From Timema cristinae (Eukaryota; Arthropoda; Insecta; Phasmatodea; Timematidae): a stretch of DNA of 64,000 bases. The notes beneath the pieces are model-generated. The model did no database searches. It saw nothing but the letters and a program-made list of their open reading frames with translations, and was not told the DNA's origin. The translations under genes and the position numbers were made by a program. Positions 42,695 to 54,139 of this stretch are shown here, piece after piece. How positions within the stretch are numbered: the first letter of the stretch is position 1; the number at the start of each line of letters is the position of its first letter. The DNA is taken from positions 65,139,375 to 65,203,374 of the forward strand of contig JBCFYV010009882.1 in NCBI GenBank assembly GCA_039000515.1, written 5' to 3'.

Positions 42695-43727
42695 ATTATT
42701 CGAGCGGCAACAGCTTTTCTACATCCCCGGGTCCGTAGTGCTGCTCTCTAGCAATGATCTTAGAAACTATGTAAACCCCATCTATTAGTCCACCAAATGA
42801 AACTAATACGCCATACTAAAATGGCGAATTTTGGTTGAAAATTGACGTATTTTAAATTGTTTTGTTCTCTTTGCAACGTTTGTTTACCGTACATCACGCA
42901 GTGAAACAATTTAATAATGTTGGCAATATTAAATGATAGGCATAAAATGATTATTCAACTTTTTCATTTAATTAACTATTATTAAGGGCAATGATTAAAA
43001 CCCAGAATCATGAACATGTAAAGAACCAACCCTTTTCTTAATTCTTTTTACACCAGACTACTGACCACAGTATTATTTATAATGGTGGTCAACAAATCCA
43101 CTGAGCTCTAGCAGACGAAAAGAGGAAAGTAAAACAGTTGCCGATCAAAAACCGCATCGTCAGCGTGTCACCGACGTATCGCTTTCCTCCTTGTACTCAA
43201 AGGCGTGTGCAGGGTGCATCGGCGACCTTCATGAGTCATGCCTATTCGGACACACAATTTTGACTAGAGAGTTGGCAACACTGTCACTGACCAGTGACTA
43301 TATAGTCTTGAAAAGTTTGCATCATTTCACATGCCTTACTTATGAGCCAATAAAAAGCAACACACCTCCTCACTATCATTGTCCAATTTCCATTGTCAGA
43401 AGGTATGACAAAACAAGTGGTAAATATCTCCCACAAAGGAGTGATCTTTTCTACTCTCTCATCTGTACAGTGTGATGCAGCACAGGTATTTTTCATGAAT
43501 AATACAGTAGCCCCATGGCTTCTTTGGTGCTGACAGCTGTCAGCTTTGAAAAGTTACCAGACCAAATTATGTACCCCTACGCTGAACCATATGATCTGCA
43601 AAAACATGTGTTTAGCAGCCATCACTTCTGACAGTCAAAATTTAGGTATATAACTTACAAGAAACATATATGACTTTTATTTATTTTTATTTATTGGTGA
43701 CCTTGATATGTTGATGTTAAGTATTAT
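42695..43727. other. No gene confirmed
   Basis: It contains an open + frame at 43,191-43,475 with no recognised motif and a GC-richer patch near 43,150-43,260. No SINE or terminal repeat was assigned. Confidence 0.4.
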
Positions 43728-44000
43728 TATTATTTTCACCGTGGCCTACTACCCATTTGGGTTATACATACTTACTCTAATGTGTAATGGTAGGGTGATT
43801 GTGAGATGAAATGGAGGACCTACAGTTTAATGTGGAATCCAAACCACGGTGGAGGCCTGGCATTCCCCACATTCACAAGATGTCTTGTCAGAGGTGAAGG
43901 AAGGGTTTGGTAATCAGATAAATTTGTGCCGGGACCGAGGATTGAACCCCGGACCCCTGCACAGAAGTCTGACACCTTACCCCTAGACCGCCAGGTCATC
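43728..44000 (-). repeat. tRNA-derived SINE, second subfamily
   Basis: The minus-strand head GGCGGTCTAGGGGTAAGGTG (A box) and GGGGTTCAATCCTCGGTCCC (B box) lie 35-40 bp apart, a strong polymerase III promoter pair. The body is unlike the main family, but the tail CACCGTGGCCTACTACCCAT and TTGGGTTAT is shared, consistent with two SINE subfamilies using the same partner LINE tail. Confidence 0.8.
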
Positions 44001-44285
44001 CTTGATGTTAAGCCTAGTATTAATTATTAAATCTTTCTACAATATTAATTTTTTTTAAATCATTTAGCATTTAATCCCATATTAGTTTTTATTATTATTA
44101 ATAAATAACTTTTAATAATATCTTTTTATTTTATAAATAATTACTTGTTACTAGTATTATTAATAACATTATAAATGGAAAAATCTGAATGTGTAGTATT
44201 ACACAGAAAAAAAACCACTGTCATAAACCTTTTTAACACTTTTACAACAATTATGTCTTATTTGCTATGAACTGGCTTGTACCTT

Positions 44286-44405
44286 TTAAGTGTTTTCCAA
44301 TGGGGTCGCAGGAACCTCTTCTACATCATCATATTCGTTGTCGTCCTCTTCATCATCTTCAGCCAGGTTAATGATAATAGGTGTGTCGGTCTCACTTGCA
44401 TCCAT
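44286..44405 (-). CDS. Small acidic ORF, 39 residues, unknown
   Basis: The minus strand from ATG at 44,405 reads MDASETDTPIIINLAEDDEE and continues acidic (DDNEYDDVEE) to a TAA. The composition is unlike random AT-rich frames and resembles an acidic N- or C-terminal exon of a larger protein. No donor or partner exon was found. It could be a real micro-exon, a transposon remnant or chance. Confidence 0.25.
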   Translation of the reverse strand: MDASETDTPIIINLAEDDEEDDNEYDDVEEVPATPLENT

Positions 44406-45382
44406 TTTGTTTATGCTCACTTTTACAATCTGTTATATTATATTGTTTTAATATGTAGGCCTATTTATGATGACATTAAATAATTTAACAAACAAAAATC
44501 AATATCCTTGAAAATATGTTTAGGCCTATAAAATAAATGACAATGACAAATCAAAAGCTATCCTAACTAACAAAAATCTATTTTAGATTCAATTCTCTTA
44601 AACAGTTATAACAAAGTCTCTAATAAAACTACAATAACTTATTACTTGAAGTCTTAGCCTGGTATTTATTTACTCAACACTGAAGAAAGACTCGCTAGTA
44701 TTTTTTATTACACTTCACAGATTTTTTTGGAATACTATAAAAATCCTAAAACTCGAGGCTTAGCTTAGAGGGCAACACAACACAATCGTGGGGTTAAAAG
44801 ATATATTGTATATTCTTGATACACAGACTTAAATTTTCGGATAATGTATATTGATCACTGAGAAACACTTGCTATTTTTTTTTATCACACGCTTTAATGT
44901 CATATTAGATAAATAGTTATTCGAATATCACTAAAAAACCGTTTATTTTCCAAGGATAACACGCTCACACATCAAACTAATATTCACAAAAGAACACATG
45001 GATTACAAGCTACGCTGCTATTTGGTGACATAGAGGACCTTGTTGCCGGTTGGACGGAGAATAGTATTAATATTTGTTTTTACAAAATTTAAACTTTATA
45101 TTATTTCTCAAACATTTTGTATGTTTTTTCCTCTTTATTATCACAAACCATTTATTTATTTTAAAGATATCCGAGACCAGTTATAAAACTATTAATAACT
45201 GAATATAATACCATTAAATGTAAAATTTCATGCTCTATTTAACCTGTAATTACTACAAGAGTTAAAAGAAAAACTAGAATGAATTTACTAGACTTTTTTT
45301 TTTTTTAATTTGATTATGGAAAATAAAATTATACTGTAACCCTTGGGGAAGTATTGTTAAAAGTGATTGATAATATTTATAA

Positions 45383-45387
45383 TGATG

Positions 45388-45421
<34 letters not shown>
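45383..45421. repeat. (ATA)n microsatellite
   Basis: About 12 AAT units after a short GATGAT lead. Confidence 0.9.
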
Positions 45422-45423
<2 letters not shown>

Positions 45424-45689
45424 GGCAAATAATAATTATTTCCTAATATGTTGACAAAAGCTACTTTCAGACAATTTTGGCATTTCTGATAGCATCTGCA
45501 AGCTTCTTCTAGCTGTCATGTAAAACCAAAGAAGCGATGGGCTCGTACCTATAATCTTCAGCCATGAAAACCATCCTTTTCTCCCTTCTCCACCTGATTG
45601 TGGAAAATTGCGCTAAGTAAAGGAAAACATCACATGCAGTTTCACTGCTGTTTTTCAAGTAATCTTATGGTTCATGAAACCATTTTATT

Positions 45690-46250
45690 ACAGGGAAGCA
45701 AACTCTAGGTTACTCATCCATTTAAAAAATATCTTTATGAATGGCTCTACTTGCTCTTTGGTTCACACTATTGACACAAATGTAATGCTGATTCTTATTG
45801 ACAAGTCCCATGACCTGTTCACCTTGTGCCAAAACGTGAACATTTGGGTGATATTTAGTACAGGTAGTCCTAAACTCTTTACATATACATCATTGCTATC
45901 TACGAGGACTTGGGCTGGAAGAAATATCTGGTTATTCCTGCCTTGCAGAGTTTTACTAAACTTAATACCTCGTTTATATTCTTTGGACAAGGAAAGAGGT
46001 TCGCATGTTAGACATGGAACCACTATCAAAATGTAATGATACTCCATTCTCTTACAAAAGTAGAGGTTGATGCACAATATCTTCACCTTCAGGAATGCTT
46101 CACCCTTGTCCTGTGCCATGATACCAATGTCCTGGAACAAGGGAATGAAGCCAAAAATGAGTTGTTTTGCAAGAAGGGGAGGAGAATAGAGACCTTCCCC
46201 CAACCCAGAATGCCATATCGCAGCACTCATAGAGGTTTGCCTATCTGGCT
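45690..46250 (+). pseudogene. Relic of the EADTR-type uncharacterised family, + strand
   Basis: After a splice-acceptor-like TTTATTACAG (45,684-45,693) the + strand reads EANSRLLIHLKNIFMNGSTC, then VHTIDTNVMLILI and IWVIFSTG. This follows the pattern EADTRLLLHA..A...G...V.IRTVDTDV..LA...WIAFGTG of a protein family common in invertebrate genomes, often repetitive. Further on, 46,085-46,250 reads ECFTLVLCHDTNVLEQGNEA, KNELFCKKGRRIE and PYRSTHRG, matching its later LERFTV.LYD..S....VNEAR..LF..K.R..E..P...LLQHTKRA segment. Several frame changes separate these pieces. The function of the family is not known to me; it is probably transposon-linked. The long minus-strand frame over the same bases shows no motif. 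Confidence 0.7.
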
Positions 46251-46379
46251 GTAATATGATGCAACACGGAGCAGAGTGAGCAACACCCACAAAATCTTGG
46301 CCTGTAAGTTTGGGGCGTGACTCTTAATTGGGAACAGAAAATTAAGGGTTCCTTGCTGGAATATGTTACCTGTTGCTTC

Positions 46380-47065
46380 TAAAGCATAGTACACACCTGG
46401 AAACATTTTCCCGGAAACATTATTTCTGAAAGCTTTCTTTAGTGTTATTGGAAACAGTTTGCAAACTTATTTTTTTGTGTTTCCACATTGTTTGCACACA
46501 ATTTTTTATGTTTCCTTTGTGTTTATAAAAAAGGAAACAATATTTCTTGTCATCCATTTAAAATCGGTTACAAGAAACGTTAGCGTATTTGCAACATAGT
46601 TGACAGCAAACAATGTGGGTCAGGCCAGTCGAAACTAAACTAGGATCACCCATTTGTAAAATAACTTTAAAATCTTTAGGATACATGCAAGTGAAGTTTC
46701 AAAATCTAAAACACTGCTGTGTTTGGACTTCAGTTCGGTCAGAAGCTAAGTTGCATTTGAAACATTGTATAAACCCACCAGCATTTTCTTTTTCTCTGTC
46801 TTCTTGAACAGCCCATAACTAAGTATGAAGAACAAGCTATAGCAGCATCCTTCTCAGCTGACATATTTTACTCCAATGGTATTTAACTTCGGGTTTGCGT
46901 ACTCTGGGGGGAGGCAAGGACTTCTAAAGGGGCACATAAAATAAAAGAATAAAATATAAATAGGCCTAAATATATTTCTCATTATTCTGTTTGTAATTCA
47001 TTTTATTTATTTAAATGTAGATTACAGAATATGTATAACTTGCATTATTTATTAACACCTTTGGG
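46380..47065. other. No gene; possible MITE end
   Basis: AGCATAGTACACACCTGGAA followed by repeated GGAAACA motifs (46,385-46,570) looks like one end of a MITE, but no partner end was found. An open + frame at 46,613-46,807 has no motif. Confidence 0.35.
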
Positions 47066-47613
47066 CAGTGGCGGCGGAACCGGGGGGAGGGGTCAAGGGG
47101 GCATTGCCCCCCTGAAATATATTTGCCCCTCCCTTCAACCTCAAACATTGTTTTATCACAACGTTAATAGTCTTTGATCCTTTAGTTAAATACTTCTACA
47201 ATTTGTTTTTCAGCTGATAGAATTATGGGCCAACCGCCTGCACTGCACGATGTAATGATTCATGAAAGCCATCCACATTCCATGCTACAGCTAACTTCCT
47301 GTCCAAGGTCACATCACAAGTCACCCCTTATCCCCTTTCTTTTCCAAGGTCATTTTACCATTTACCCCTCTCTTCTTGTGTCCTTTGAATTTAGTATGTA
47401 AGCAAGTGCATGTGGTGCTAGTGTATTTCTTAAATAAAGTGTATATAGAGGTATAATTTCGTCGTTGTAAAGTAGTTTTTGTTATTCCCTGTGAGAATAA
47501 ATTTGTTGTGACTTGTATTATAAAGTTTGAATTAAAAAAAAAATCGCTGATGGACTAATAATAATTGGACAATTTAAATTCATCGGTATACTTCTATTGC
47601 GAACTATCAAAAA

Positions 47614-47758
47614 ATGACTAAGAGGAAATCCTTGTTCGATTATTTTGATAAAGAGAAATAGTCTCGCGTCATTCCCGATCATGATCTCCAAAGTGATAAG
47701 TCTTATCCAACAGTAATGAAGGCCACTAACATCGTTCAAGAATATAATACAAAATCAG
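47614..47758 (+). pseudogene. hAT transposase exon 1
   Basis: ATG at 47,614 reads MTKRKSLFDYFDKEK and then a TAG, followed in the same frame by SRVIPDHDLQSDKSYPTVMK and a donor TCAG|GTAAGT (47,758/47,759). Short K/R-rich starts of the form KRK..L..FF.K are usual for TTF-type hAT (ZMYM1-like) proteins. The stop makes this a pseudogene. Confidence 0.65.
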
Positions 47759-47807
47759 GTAAGTGTACTTGATTCTTAAAATTAGAACTTTATCATTTGA
47801 TTTTTTT

Positions 47808-48560
47808 TGTCACCACATTTTACTGCCTTTCTGGGTTATATGCTTATGAACTCATTAAGCTGATGGCCTATATATGAGCTAGATTGAATTTAGAAGAAGT
47901 GTACCCACATTTGAGTGGAGGAAGATTAGAAAACCATTTAGTGAAAACACCACTAAGTACATCTGACCGGGATTCAAACCCATATCTCCCTGTCGTCGGC
48001 AGTTCGGTATATTTTGAGAGTGACCTTTTAGACCAAAGGTGGCCAAATCGGGGCACGCCTGAGCCACCGTAGGTTTTTAAAAAAATATAGTAAATTACAA
48101 CAATGTCAAATAAAATAAATAAATCATCTAAGTTAATAAATTGCTAGAATTTTAGCTATTTGGCCGTTTGTGTGTATTGTTTCCCGTCATTCAAGCTGCC
48201 TTTCTCTCCCCTTCCGCCACATACTCTACACCCACTCACACTGCCACGTGCCACCCTGTACACATTCCTTAGTTGCTATTTGGTGGCATACTGACTGCTA
48301 TGTACTGTGCTATCCTCAGTCTTAAAATATTTGTTTCTCATTATAAATAGGAAAAAACCAAACAATCCAAAATTCTTATACCAACCAGGAATTAAAAAAT
48401 ATATATTACACTGCCAATTTTTAGAAAAATGGTGGTGGTATGAAGATAAGTTTAGGTTAGAGATTTTGGGGTGGAGTGGTACGCCCAAGATTATCTCAAA
48501 TAGTGGCACGCCAGAAAAAAAAGGTTAGCAGATCATTCGGCCACCAAAGCGAGTCACTTG
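47808..48560 (-). repeat. SINE copy split by a MITE
   Basis: The tail TCACCACATTTTACTGCCTT, the body TTTAGAAGAAGTGTACCCAC and the B-box region GGGATTCAAACCCATATCTC run to GACCTTTTAGACC near 48,033. The rest of the head (CGGCCACCAAAGCGAGTCAC) reappears at 48,537-48,556. In an uninterrupted copy (about 52,009-52,035) the two parts are adjacent. Confidence 0.75.
48035..48536. mobile_element. MITE inserted in the SINE head, about 500 bp
   Basis: It interrupts the SINE between TTAGACC and CGGCCACC. The ends GGCCAAATCGGGGCACGCC (left) and GGCACGCCAGAAAAAAAAGG (right) are inverted around GGCACGCC / GGCGTGCC. This resembles hAT MITEs with GGTGGCCAA...GGCACGCC ends. The target duplication is too decayed to call. 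Confidence 0.55.
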
Positions 48561-48967
48561 ATATATTACAAAGTAAAAGGATTACACTTGAGTCACAATA
48601 ATACAATACAAAATGGGAAATCCATGCAATATTTAAAAAACTTTTTATGTGATTTGAATTTTTAATTAAACTAAGTTAAATATAAGCGTATGGTATTATT
48701 ATTTTGTAAGTTTAACAAACTTTTGTGACACTATGAAGGATCGTTAATAAAATTACCCTAGGCCTCAGTGACTTAACTGGGGTGGACTGAGGGGCCCGGC
48801 ACCCCTCCAGAAATCTAGATCCCTTATATTATTAAATGTATAAATATATTTTAATAAAAAAGACCATAATTAAAAATTAAATAGAAAATTTCTTATTAAA
48901 AATTAATTTGTATTCCCATCGTTAAATATTGTTAGTAAATAAGGTTTTTCCTTTTTTTAATCTTGGA

Positions 48968-49806
48968 AATGAGAATAAAGATAAGAACGCATGTGCTGGT
49001 CCCAGTCTCTCAAAAAGAGAGGATGTATCTTTGGAGTTTGACAGAAGTAATAATATTTGCGGTATCGTCCAGCGCCAACCTTTCCCTGTACCAAATTACA
49101 CTGAAACGCAAAAGGTGATAAGAAAATCAAACCGGGTGACTATAAATTTCTTCAACGCTGGTATTCTGGATTTCCTTGGCTTTACTTTCAAAGTGAAGAA
49201 GTTGACATATTGTGCTTCGAGTGTATGAAATCAAAGAATGAGAATCTCTTTGGCTACAGCTCAAAACTTGAAACCACATTCATTAGTAAAGGTTACAAGA
49301 ATTGGAAAAAAGCTGAAAGTAAATTTAAAATACATGCAAAGAGTAGTATGCACGAGGAGGCTGTAGAAAAAAACAACACAAAAGAAAAAATTGATTCAGT
49401 GGCCAAACAAATTTATAAAGAAAAGGAAAAGCAGCAATTTGTAGCCCGAAAGACATTGCATGCACACATAACGTCTCTTAGATATCTTGGAAGACAAGGC
49501 ATTCCAATACGAGGTCTTAATAACAGTGATGGAAACTATAAGGCGTTACTTGCTCTGCGCACTGGTGGTATTCCTGAACTCAAACAGTTTAGTTTTCGAT
49601 CGAAGGACTTCACTACTCATGACATCCAAAATGAAATGATAAAAATGATGGCAGACGCTGTCTTAAGAGAAATATTGATTGAAATATGGAATGTGAAGCA
49701 TTTTAGTTTGGTTATCCTTAGACCTCTAGGTCACCAATATAAGTATAAAGTTAAAGTGCATGTACTGAGGTGTGTTATGACATTATATTATTACACTAAT
49801 ACATAA
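48968..49806 (+). pseudogene. hAT transposase exon 2: TTF zinc finger and start of DUF4371
   Basis: One frame (to about 49,150) reads CGIVQRQPFPVPNYTETQ. A frame change then leads to FQRWYSGFPWLYFQSEEVDI and CFECMKSKN, FISKGYKNWKKAESKF and KIHAKSSMHEEAV. This is the TTF-type zinc finger (R.W...FPWL.Y......V.CF.C......F...GY.NWK.A...F..H..S..H). It continues with LRYLGRQGIPIRGLNNSDGN and HDIQNEMIKMMADAVLREI, the start of DUF4371. A further frame change follows HFSLV, and similarity stops near 49,790. The RNase H-like catalytic core and dimerisation tail are missing. Confidence 0.8.
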
Positions 49807-49954
49807 TCCTAGGCCTGTCGGCAACAACTAAACTTTAATAGTTAGGATCCAAATTATCTCTTTAATAGGTCTACTAAGTGAAAAACACAAACCCCTCACT
49901 CTTTTTTTTTTTTAAAATTCATGAACTGCTACTGTATGAAAAAAAAAATCAGAC

Positions 49955-51237
49955 AAGAAATAAATGGTATGACACAATCCGACAAACTTTTTCATATTGT
50001 GTATAATAGCTTCGAAGGAAATTAAAAAAAAACTAAGTTTTTAGTAAACTACCCTTAAATAAGTTTTACTCATACGAACACACACATCATCTTGTCATTA
50101 TCATTATAATCATTATAATGACCCATTATTTATGAATTTTAAACCAAATTGCTCAAATATATTTAACAAAATTCAAATTTTCAAAAATAAATTATTTGTA
50201 AGCTATCCTAAAATTATTTGTTATTTTTAAAAACAAATGAATTTTCAAAAATTAGTTGTAACTAAATTACCTTTAACTTAATTTATTTTAGATAGATAAA
50301 GATATATTTAAATTACTTATATGTAAAATAGTCTCTCGATATCAATTTTGAATCAAAATGCTAAAATCATTTTTTTTTTAATATTAAAAAAAACTAATAT
50401 TTATCAGAAAATACCCATAGCCAAATTTTCATGTTAGACATTCCCAAGATACCCATTTAGAACCAAATCATTAAGACTATTTTTAAAATATTTCCAGTTT
50501 TTTGAAAAAACAGTCATCAGTAAACTACCCATAAATGAGTTTTTACCCCAAAAACAAGTATACACTGTTAATTGTCATGTCAAACACTCCCAAGATACAC
50601 ATTTGGAACCAAATTGTTTGAGCCATTTGTAGAATATTTCAAGTTTTTGAAAAATCACTCTTCAGTAAACTATCGATAATTATGTTTTTGCTTCAAAAAC
50701 AATTATACATTGTACTACACAATCTCAAGATATACATGTTGAACAAAATCGTTTTAGCTATTTTTCAAATAAATAGAATTTTCAAAACTCTACCATAGTT
50801 TAACTAGCCTTTAATGAATTTTGGTCTAAAAAACAATAATTATGCAGTGCTATCTGTAGTGTCAAACAAATTCTATAGATGCATTTCTAACAAAATCATT
50901 ATAGCCATTTTCAAAAAATTGGGAATTAAAAAAAAATTATCATCTGTAAACTACCCTTAATTGAAGTGCTAGAAAAAAAAAAATGTGTGATCTAGTATAG
51001 TAGTGATATAGTATATATATAGTGTTAAAGTCTAAATCAATTTTGAACAAAATTCATCAAATAGTTTTAAATCTCTGGTCAGGGACAGAATGACAGACAG
51101 ACATGTGGACAAACAGAATTGTTAAGTACACTTTTTTGAGTTTGTGTTTGCAAAAAAGTTAGTATTTGTCATAATAATGAGATAGATTTTTTTTTCATGA
51201 TCACAACACTTTCACTTGATATGAGAAAGTAAAAATG
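49955..51237 (+). repeat. Harbinger 3' flank and intron repeat (copy 3)
   Basis: In the same order as 6,525-7,545, from TGGTATGACACAATCCGACA (compare the 3' flank of copies 1 and 2) through 145-bp-type units marked by CAGTAAACTACCCATAA (about 50,518) and similar phrases near 50,655, 50,795 and 50,945. It ends with the hairpin ACTTTCACTTGATATGAGAA near 51,207-51,230. Transposase and MADF exons are absent. Confidence 0.75.
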
Positions 51238-51784
51238 AATCAAAAAACAAAATTTGGAAAATTTGGCTTTGCTAGTTTCTGTTCTCTGGCTATACTTACT
51301 ATAAGTCTATCAAGTTTCATCTTTTTAGAAGAAACACACACATTATGAAATAATAAAAATAGATTTGGGTTAGGGGATACCTGCCTGAAAAATTTAGGTT
51401 TCTTGGGTCTTTTGGGCATCTAGATTTTTTCTACTTTAGTTTTTTGGCAACACCACCTTCCCCCCATTTTTTTTAGGGGAAGGAGGAGCTCCCATAGTAA
51501 TTTTTTGGTCACCAAGTAGTCCTGCACCCTTTTGAATTAGGGGCTAGCAGCCTGCAAAATTTCAGCTTCCTAGATCTTCTGGGCTTTTGAGGTTACATTA
51601 CATGTTACATTAACACTATTCCTTCTCATTTTGTTGTAGCAACTCTTATATGTTTAAATTTTGTGTTAGTAAAAAACCATTTCTAAATAGTTGAATTCCT
51701 TAACCCAGGAAATGTCTATTTAGACACCAAGATTGTGATCTAAAGTAACTTAGAAGCAGAGATCTCAGTAGATAAAAGTTTTAT
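51238..51784. other. No gene seen
   Basis: AT-rich, with C-rich CCTTCCCCCCATTTTTTTTA near 51,450. No coding or terminal-repeat signal. Confidence 0.5.
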
Positions 51785-52035
51785 TTTTAACACTGTGTCT
51801 TACTACCTGTTCAGGTTATATGTCTATGTTCTAATTTCACTAGTGAGTTAGGGATGAGAAAGGTTGAATTTAGAGGAAGTGTACCAACATTTTCATGAAG
51901 GTAGAATGGAAAATCATTTAGAAAAACTGCCCCCAGTACACCTGACTGGGATTCAAACCCCAACCTCCCTGTCATTGGTAGTTTAGTCTACTGCAAGAGT
52001 GATGTCTTAGACCATGCGGCCACCAAAGCAGATTG
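51785..52035 (-). repeat. SINE copy, near full length
   Basis: Minus orientation: the tail CACTGTGTCTTACTACCTGT, the body TTTAGAGGAAGTGTACCAAC, the B-box region GGGATTCAAACCCCAACCTC and the head TTAGACCATGCGGCCACCAA. Confidence 0.82.
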
Positions 52036-52985
52036 CTTAAAAGTTGCTATATTGAATCCCAAGTTGTTCACTAATGTATTTGAATGAAGTGGTTCCTACC
52101 AAAAATGGAAAACTACAACATTTCGAGAACATTTAGTAAAAATATGGTGTAATTGTTCAGAATGTACACATTTATTTGAAATCTGGTCTTAGGTTGTCCG
52201 AACCATAGGGGTTGTGCAAGATTTCAAGTTTAAAAAGAACTAGCTAATAGCTTTTAATATTATTTAATCTAGAGACCTTTTGAAGCTAAGAATTACTCAT
52301 AACATCTAATAATATAAATTTCATTTTCTTAGAAGAAATGTAAGGGTACAAACTAGAAGTTAATTTCTTTTGTATTTTTCATGAAACATAAAATAAGTAA
52401 TAGTATAAAAAAACTTAAACCTTTATAAATGTGTGAGAACAATCCCATAGGCAAGTTACATATTTTGGGAGGATGCGCCACTCCCATCCATCCTGGATTC
52501 TAAGTTATTGAATCATTCTACAACAAAACTTAGTTTCTTAATGTTTGGGTAATATATATATACATATAAAATTATCGCATATCAACAATGGATTGAATAT
52601 AAAAATATCTTCATAGTTTGTACTCGGTAGACTACTGGTTTTTTCAGTAACTATTACTATGAGACTTAAGTATCCCCAAACTCTCTACTGGACTGTCAAG
52701 AAAAATAAATGGTTTGTGCTTTTGTAAATATAAATCCCAAAATGATAAAACTGACATACATGCTTATTGCAAGAAGAAAATACATTTTTCTTTTTCCCCT
52801 TCTCCTATTGAGACTAACCACAATTTGTAGCAAATTAAATTTGTTATGGTTGTGATCAACCCTTTAATGCCTCTTTTCAAAATTAAGCTATTCTCAATGT
52901 GATGCCAAATATTGCTGTCAAGTGGTTGTGAAAGAGTTGAGGGGGACTGGGCAGCTCTATAATAACAGTAGTAATGAGTGTGTGT

Positions 52986-53016
<31 letters not shown>

Positions 53017-53172
53017 TAGTACTTGAGAAGATTAATCTGAAGGTTATTCAGGTATAAAATACCTTTTCCTTCTACCTTAGCTAAAAGCAATGTATTTTAA
53101 CTACAAATTCATAATAAAATATGATAAACTAAGTCAAATAATTAATTGAGTTCTATTTTAAAATCAAATGAA
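52036..53172. other. No gene; contains (GT)nGn microsatellite
   Basis: AT-rich. A GT run then a 17-base G run at 52,977-53,016. The minus-strand open frame across it is a by-product of the repeat. Confidence 0.6.
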
Positions 53173-53864
53173 GGGTTGATTTGGATAAGGGTTCAGGTAA
53201 AAAAAAAAAAAATTGTCAGGAGAGACATTTTTTTCTCTAATCATTAGTACATACATGTTTCTTCATTTTTTAATTTTCATTATTATTTGTTGTCATTATT
53301 TAAACCAATATTGTTTATTATAAATATTTTTTATAAAACAGTTTTTTTCGAAATTCACAAAATAAAGCTCTAAAAACAGACTAAATGCGCCCTTATCCAG
53401 CAAAAAAGTCAATTTTGAGCCCTTATCCAGGACACACAAGTCCTTATCCAAAAAAAGTCATGTCGATTTTAAGATTTTTTTAAAAAGTTTATCTTTATAT
53501 ATTTTTATACTTTCTATGTCCTTAGTAAGCTTGCATAAATAGAGTATACGTCCTCTTTTGACATGTACAATAATTTTAAAAGAGATTTTTTCATAAATAC
53601 TTTAAATACCATAAATACTTGTCAAAAATAGTTATAATTATTACTTTTGGGTTCACTCAGGGCTACTTATATTACTACACACTAGCTATAGGCTTATTGC
53701 CGCTTTAAACCCAACATTAAATTTTTAGTAATCCATTCTTTTATTAGTTTGAGTACACTTAAACAATATTCTACAAAAATCAAAATTGCACCACACAACA
53801 AAAACACCATAATATACTTAAAATGTTTCCCCCTCAACACAATGTCCATTTGGCACCTTTATGT

Positions 53865-54060
53865 CCACTATTGTGGTAGGAGTGAGGAAGGCAGAATTTA
53901 AAGTTAATGTACCTGCATTTTCATGGAGAGTGTTTGGAAATCATTTAGGATAAGAGACATTTGGTACAACCGAGATTTGAAACCCGATATCCCCATTTCC
54001 AGCATTATGGTCTATTGGGAGAGTGAAGCCTTAGACCATTTAACTAATGGTGTTGGTTTC
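53865..54060 (-). repeat. SINE copy, partial, inside the 3.7-kb transposon
   Basis: The body GAATTTAAAGTTAATGTACC, the B-box region CCGAGATTTGAAACCCGATA and the head TTAGACCATTTAACTAATGG, in minus orientation. The tail is missing. Confidence 0.6.
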
Positions 54061-54139
54061 ACTGTATTCTTTGAGCCAAAAAACAAAACGCCATGAAAGG
54101 GTTTATTTTAAATGTTACATTTATACTTTTCTTATTGCC

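Larger units (their letters stand above)
44001..45689. other. Mostly non-coding, with a small acidic ORF and (ATA)n
   Basis: AT-rich. It holds the small minus ORF at 44,286-44,405 and an (ATA)n microsatellite at 45,383-45,421. Nothing else was recognised. Confidence 0.5.
47066..49806 (+). mobile_element. hAT-type element with TTF/DUF4371 transposase, 5' part only
   Basis: The left end CAGTGGCGGCGGAACCGGGG is followed by a palindromic GGGGGCATTGCCCCCC, a typical hAT-like terminus. A matching opposite terminus (CAGAGGCGACGGAACC reverse complemented) stands alone at 63,590-63,632. Coding starts 548 bp inside (47,614). The element is 3'-truncated near 49,806, carries a stop in exon 1 and a frameshift in exon 2, and its intron was entered by a SINE and then a MITE. 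Confidence 0.75.

Noticed and set aside
43191..43475. 94-codon + frame as a host exon
   Set aside because: No domain, no clear splice sites and no supporting neighbour; left unassigned.
45763..46290. 175-codon open frame on the minus strand
   Set aside because: No recognisable motif. The opposite strand carries ordered motifs of a known invertebrate protein family, so the minus frame is a shadow.
46613..46807. 64-codon + frame
   Set aside because: No recognisable motif and no partner exon; treated as chance.
52764..53090. 108-codon minus frame with a Thr-His run
   Set aside because: Generated by the GT/G microsatellite; the flanking residues match nothing.
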